From: a virus
Length of the DNA: 41,033 bases
Reading direction: 5' to 3' (one strand)
Virus record (IMG/VR): IMGVR_UViG_3300021425_000071
Location: 1 to 41,033 of that record
Position numbers and translations under genes: made by a program. The notes under the pieces were generated by a model. It worked only from the letters and a program-made list of their open reading frames with translations. It was not told the origin of the DNA and made no database searches. This document shows positions 37,801 through 41,033 of this stretch, one piece after another (the first letter of the stretch is position 1; every line of letters starts with the position of its first letter).

Positions 37801-40800
37801 CTCTTCTAGATCACTGATATTTTGAACGTTTTCCAATGCTTCAATACGACGCTCAAGGCTAGAAATTTCTTGCATTGTGTAGCCTTCATTTTGGCTAGCA
37901 ACTGCATTTACTTTGACTAGATACTTGTTCTCGCGAATTGAGTTTGTTTCTCTACCATTTATTACACCAACATCAGCAATCTCTTTTAGCTGTGTTGATT
38001 GAACCTGAGGGAAACTTGGATATGCTGGTACGTCAGCTCGGTAAAGCATGATTGAGTTTGGATCATTAGCTACTTTAGTCGTACCACTTGTAATTGTAAA
38101 ATCACCATCGACATCGACATAAATTTCATCTTGCCGTGGTAAATTATATGTAATATCGAATATCACATCACCTTCAGGTCGTGGGAATTGCAATCCTGTT
38201 GCACCTGTAAAGGCAACTACGTCACTTGGATCGGTTGTAATGCCAGCGTCAGTAGGATCGGTGATATCTGCCGCAGTTTGATCAACAAATGGTCTAAAGT
38301 CTAAAGATTCTCGTAGATCATATATTTCGCCTGAACCAACGCTAATGATTGGAACTTCGATGTTGTGTACAACAGTACCATTTGATGTTAATTCGGACAG
38401 CGTCTTTTCGTCATCGATAGGATATGAGTCAATTGTCTTTAGACCACCACGAGCCGTTGGATTGAAGTAATCAACCTCAACAAGAATTGTACCGGCCAAT
38501 GTAGTAGACGCATCATCTGTTCGGAAGAGTTTACCAAGACCCCAATAGTTTGCAGTTTGACCAGAATCTACATAAAATTCACTCGTAATATCAGCATCAC
38601 TTGTAGTTGTACCATTATATACTTTGCGTAGTCTAAAGATGCCGGGAATACCAAGACTTCTTGGTGTATTACCTTTGAATGCACCCGCTGTCGTTAATCT
38701 AACGAATCTGCTACGTCGCGGTGTCATTGATACTTCAGCAACGTTACTGTATTTTTGCAAATAAACTACAGTAGCACCATTTGAAATCTGACCGCCATTT
38801 ACACCAGATAAACCTAAGTCAATGACAAGAGATGTATATGGTGATGGACATGTTGCAGTAAATCGTGATACAGGTACATTTACAGGATGTACTCTATATA
38901 GTGCTTCGCTTGATTGGCCGGGATAATCGGCAACATTTGTTCGCACTTTTACTTTAACTGCGTCAGCACCAACAATTGCTTGAATCTGTGCTTTCTTACC
39001 GGCTGCACCTTGGAACCAATCACCAACTTCTAAACCACCAAAGATGCCGGATGAAGCTGTAAGTTTGATATTGCCCTCGGAATCAGCTCCGGCGCTATCA
39101 ACTGTTAGAGCTGAAGTACCAAATGCTACCGTATCTCTAACATCAGAATCAGTAGGTATGATAATGACTTCACTTCGCTGAACTGTAGTTAATGTGTCAA
39201 TGTATGGGAATGTTGCCGTACCTTGAGCGCTTACAGAGATTTGACCAGTAGCACCAATTAAAAGATCGTCAGAAGCAGTTCGATATGTGTATTCTATATT
39301 TGATAAACCAGATCCACTATATACAACAGGCTTACTTGTTGAGATAAGCAATGACTGATTAAGTGGAGATTTTACTTCGGCTAACTGCGTATATGTAAGA
39401 GGTACAATGTCGCCATTCTCATCAAGTTGATTTGCTTCTGAGCGTAATGTTCTTAATACAAATTCGTTACCTGAAGACAACACAAGATCGGCAGCTGCTT
39501 CCAATGAACCTTCGACTGCATAAATGGATCGAACATCACGCTTGAAGTTCTTACCAGCATTCATACTAATATCAAACAGATATAGTCTATATTGACCTTC
39601 TATTGTGCCTTGAATTCCTTGCTCGTAAGTAACCGAACGCACTCTTGCGGTACCGACTAGTGATCCTTCCTGCGAAGGAGCTGGAGTTTCGGCATCAAGG
39701 AATGTACCGGCTGTATCTCGTAATTCTATCGAGTCAGCATTTTTAAAATTAAGCGCACCAACTAAATTATTGACTATAATATAGTTTCCGTAGTCTAAAT
39801 CCTGACCAACCGCGGTTTCTGACTTTGTTTCAGTACCTTTTGCTACGGTTTTAGCAAAGTTTTGTACTGTTTTGACTCTGTAACCATTTACATAGGCATG
39901 ACCCGGGTCAATGACGTACGTAAATGACTCATCGCTGTCTGTAAAGTCATTTGCCGATCTTGTTACAATCTTGAATGGATCAAGTGTATAGTTTCCTGAC
40001 TCTTCATACGTTCTCTGAGCAATCATTTCGCCTAATTGAGCATATTGAGTCATTTCGTTCAATGAATATGGACGACCTTCGGAAAACTTAACTAAAGGCA
40101 AATATGCTGGGTCACTTTCTTCTTCGGTAGTCGTTCTAGAGACTAACGTTGGAGTCAATTTTAGCCTGTTAGCGCCCGGCGCACCTTCATTTGAGAAACC
40201 GCGCGCATTATCGTACAATGTTGAGTCAGTAAAGACATTTGTGATTGATTCTGTTGTTGAAAAACCTACAGAAAGATCGGAAGGCGTATTTGAATACTTG
40301 GAAGCAACAATAAATTGTGCATCCGACGCCATGAAGTGACCTTTTTGATAAATTTGACCTTCACTAACCTTAACACCGAATCCATATCCAATCGGATCGG
40401 TAAATTGTGCGCCAGTACCAACTCGAACCTGCGTTACATAGTCCTGAGCCTGTAAATCAAGCTGACCAACTTGTAAAGTGGTCGCCGTTGTTGAATAAAT
40501 GCCAACAAATGGCAAAATATCGTATTCGATACCGCCTGTTGAGATGTCTGCTGAAGCAATTGAACCGGTTCGTGACGTTGTAATCTTACCTGTCGCGCCT
40601 TCACCGCGAAATCTCGTCAATGTAGCTTCATTACCGCTCGTCAAACCGATCAAAGTACCTGCTTCTTCGAGATTTTCCCAATATGTGGCGTTTGGAGATG
40701 GTGCCATATCGCTATCAAGAGGTTTGATGCGCAATAATACGCTATTATCTTCGTCTATATCTTCTGGAGTGTCATAAATTTGCACTCGAACAGTCGGAGA

Positions 40801-41033
40801 AACGACATTATCAACAAGAGTTTCACCATCGATAAATGGTGAGCTAAAACCGCCTTCGCTATTAGTCGCATTTGCTACTTCAATAGCTGATAATATGATA
40901 ACAGTGTCTGAGTTTGAGAATCCGGACGATGGATCGTTAACAATAATGTCATGCAAGCGATCGTCGCCTGAATAAATGCGCAATACTTCGTTCTCAACAA
41001 AGCTATCTACGTCTCCGTTGGTGCCGCCTGAGA
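34810..41033 (-). CDS. Giant baseplate/tail structural protein with Calx-beta and Hint domains (5' end outside window)
   Basis: The frame is open to the window edge (2073 visible residues). A TTG at 40981-40983 is in frame but not a credible start, because coding continues upstream (SGGTNGDVDSFVENEVLRIY). The first two-thirds resemble large marine T4-like baseplate proteins with a DUF4815-like segment, YVIDPGHAYVNGYRVKTVQN, encoded near 39900. Then follow three Pro-rich linkers (35290-35570, 36220-36475, 36630-36750), two Cys-containing small repeats (near 36470-36630 and 36755-36890), and two Calx-beta-like domains (about 35570-36222, with NEGTQTFNVTISSA and DESAETFRLNLTGA). Last comes a 143-residue Hint domain and 14 final residues. 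It is probably part of the baseplate or a baseplate-anchored fibre. Confidence 0.8.
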   Translation of the reverse strand, partial: SGGTNGDVDSFVENEVLRIYSGDDRLHDIIVNDPSSGFSNSDTVIILSAIEVANATNSEGGFSSPFIDGETLVDNVVSPTVRVQIYDTPEDIDEDNSVLLRIKPLDSDMAPSPNATYWENLEEAGTLIGLTSGNEATLTRFRGEGATGKITTSRTGSIASADISTGGIEYDILPFVGIYSTTATTLQVGQLDLQAQDYVTQVRVGTGAQFTDPIGYGFGVKVSEGQIYQKGHFMASDAQFIVASKYSNTPSDLSVGFSTTESITNVFTDSTLYDNARGFSNEGAPGANRLKLTPTLVSRTTTEEESDPAYLPLVKFSEGRPYSLNEMTQYAQLGEMIAQRTYEESGNYTLDPFKIVTRSANDFTDSDESFTYVIDPGHAYVNGYRVKTVQNFAKTVAKGTETKSETAVGQDLDYGNYIIVNNLVGALNFKNADSIELRDTAGTFLDAETPAPSQEGSLVGTARVRSVTYEQGIQGTIEGQYRLYLFDISMNAGKNFKRDVRSIYAVEGSLEAAADLVLSSGNEFVLRTLRSEANQLDENGDIVPLTYTQLAEVKSPLNQSLLISTSKPVVYSGSGLSNIEYTYRTASDDLLIGATGQISVSAQGTATFPYIDTLTTVQRSEVIIIPTDSDVRDTVAFGTSALTVDSAGADSEGNIKLTASSGIFGGLEVGDWFQGAAGKKAQIQAIVGADAVKVKVRTNVADYPGQSSEALYRVHPVNVPVSRFTATCPSPYTSLVIDLGLSGVNGGQISNGATVVYLQKYSNVAEVSMTPRRSRFVRLTTAGAFKGNTPRSLGIPGIFRLRKVYNGTTTSDADITSEFYVDSGQTANYWGLGKLFRTDDASTTLAGTILVEVDYFNPTARGGLKTIDSYPIDDEKTLSELTSNGTVVHNIEVPIISVGSGEIYDLRESLDFRPFVDQTAADITDPTDAGITTDPSDVVAFTGATGLQFPRPEGDVIFDITYNLPRQDEIYVDVDGDFTITSGTTKVANDPNSIMLYRADVPAYPSFPQVQSTQLKEIADVGVINGRETNSIRENKYLVKVNAVASQNEGYTMQEISSLERRIEALENVQNISDLEESVKNRKMPSSIDSSLERYKFGFFVDNFEDFNLSNLSSPEYDASIYEYVLQPSKSTSTLRYKLDKNSQIYANGGQAKFPYKRKTIVNQAYATYGPYVPEPQLPKIRYRDKFTNNRNMKSIGDSTAPYSQLQNVWEEATVVAPTFSDNKQRLIFVRFFVPTGKVGFEIIQSKTPPTAGFESGTVLWSSASSTPTDITPNKYGELYRKNYPVKNSKNIVYSRDINPWALPKASAGQLTFTTDSGSITYNTFTGAYQATAAYNHTQGTYITVRALKGDAVFNFQITYPAITSADPIFDTGANEVNVRPPAKPRGTFLYKKCSGTDLIVYRADGNYGSTKDTVRNSKECGYVEPIIKLPPILPPPVIGSPGGPPAPQPDPPQPEPEPPQPPVTPACPASGTVAKTVCSKTPDKTLTTYVYTGKRSSTTGKCDIRVSESDVNNVEVCRYSPPPPVKPPVCVILPPPVIIRPPPVVCGPMDPPDNDDGCVIIPEPTPPKDPVVVHPPVRPPVIVIPEPPVLPPPKPPVLPPPPANITISDAVIREGETGEVEVYLSRKNRSDTTVNYSMGGGTATAGNDYVAESGTLRIPKGQQTGKISVQALADGVSNEGTQTFNVTISSASQGTITDSVGVVSITDTTSTPIVSIPKSRAINEGGGTLNVPITLSGISASNVTINYQTTSGGATSGSDFTPTSGTATITAGQLTTNISIPITDDTIDESAETFRLNLTGATNATVGSSSCLITIQDNDPTPAPVPPPKPPVKPPVPQPPVLPPPAPSEPIIRTEPVEADVWVRPNDTIHAGQSPDKRLDFIKITPPPIVPTVPVTPAAAPPVSTPNNFTGAGSGCFQAGTKIMLHDYSYKNVEDIEVGDIVMGAEGVHNTVDEVYDIAEDLRPMANVNGLHLTDYHPILTTEGWKAVNPVTSNEHHPDLNVGQLEIGDEIVSITGPESLVASEIVVNIDKYNSTDKVYNFKVDNDNTYTANNLVVHNKLFTFNRLRLGRST
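34855..35283 (-). other. Hint (bacterial intein-like) domain at the C-terminus of the baseplate protein
   Basis: The domain spans 143 residues from Cys1 (CFQAGTKIMLHDYSYKNVED) to a terminal VVHN. Intein landmarks are visible: block A CFQAGTKI with IEVGDIV, block B LHLTDYHPILTTEGWK with Thr59-x-x-His62, and blocks F/G VYNFKVDNDNTYTANN then LVVHN. The residue after Asn143 is Lys, not Cys/Ser/Thr, and only 14 residues follow (KLFTFNRLRLGRST). That is the arrangement of bacterial intein-like domains that cleave rather than splice. There is no endonuclease insert. Self-cleavage is inferred. Confidence 0.82.

Noticed and set aside
40981-40983. TTG as the start of the giant baseplate protein
   Set aside because: Coding in the same frame continues without a stop to the window edge and there is no ribosome site, so the real start lies outside.
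1-41033. tRNA genes, insertion sequences or homing endonucleases
   Set aside because: No cloverleaf-like segment, transposase or LAGLIDADG/GIY-YIG/HNH motif was seen. The gaps between genes are too short for most such elements.

Overview
The window is a stretch of a tailed-phage (myovirus) genome of the T4-like, marine 'exo-T-even' type. Every convincing gene lies on the minus strand, so the biological reading direction runs from base 41033 down to base 1. The diagnostic part is the run gp13, gp14, gp15, gp16, gp17, gp18 (6757 down to 1), which has the T4 gene order: neck proteins, tail terminator/sheath stabiliser, small and large terminase subunits, tail sheath. Eight exact copies of TATAAATA, the T4 late-promoter box, were found on the minus strand by hand scan and none on the plus strand. 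The host cannot be read from the sequence. The family resemblances (cyanophage/pelagiphage-type structural proteins, 2OG-Fe(II) oxygenases, DUF6065-like proteins) point to a marine bacterial host.

Layout in transcription order. (1) 41033-34810: a very large baseplate or tail structural protein, 5' end outside the window, with Pro-rich linkers, two Cys-containing repeats, two Calx-beta-like domains and a C-terminal Hint (intein-like) domain. (2) 34794-31814: a second structural protein and a 63-residue coiled-coil protein. (3) 31814-24354: a 1962-residue modular fibre and two smaller virion proteins. (4) 24336-21415: an extraordinary fibre built from about 47 copies of a 17-residue Tyr/Pro/Lys-rich repeat. 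(5) 21392-17917: a tightly coupled five-gene cassette with two 2OG-Fe(II) oxygenase-like proteins, a cupin/JmjC-like protein and two DUF6065-like paralogues, with a TATAAATA box at each end. (6) 17884-11249: small virion proteins, a fibre with a conserved C-terminal cap, and three consecutive LamG-type lectin-fold proteins. (7) 11146-6794: a 1450-residue protein of roughly 60 repeats of 21 residues. (8) 6757-1: the gp13-gp18 core, with gp18 truncated by the window edge.

Together this is a late (virion assembly) region. The conserved core makes neck, sheath and packaging motor. The variable part makes an unusually rich set of adhesion or host-recognition structures. The most interesting hypothesis is that the oxygenase cassette post-translationally modifies the neighbouring fibres, in particular the YP-rich repeat fibre. 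A second strong signal is near absence of CCWGG sites: Pro-Gly codon pairs are almost always written CCC-GG or CCG-GG. No tRNA, CRISPR array, insertion sequence or credible plus-strand gene was seen. Gaps between genes are all under about 105 bases.
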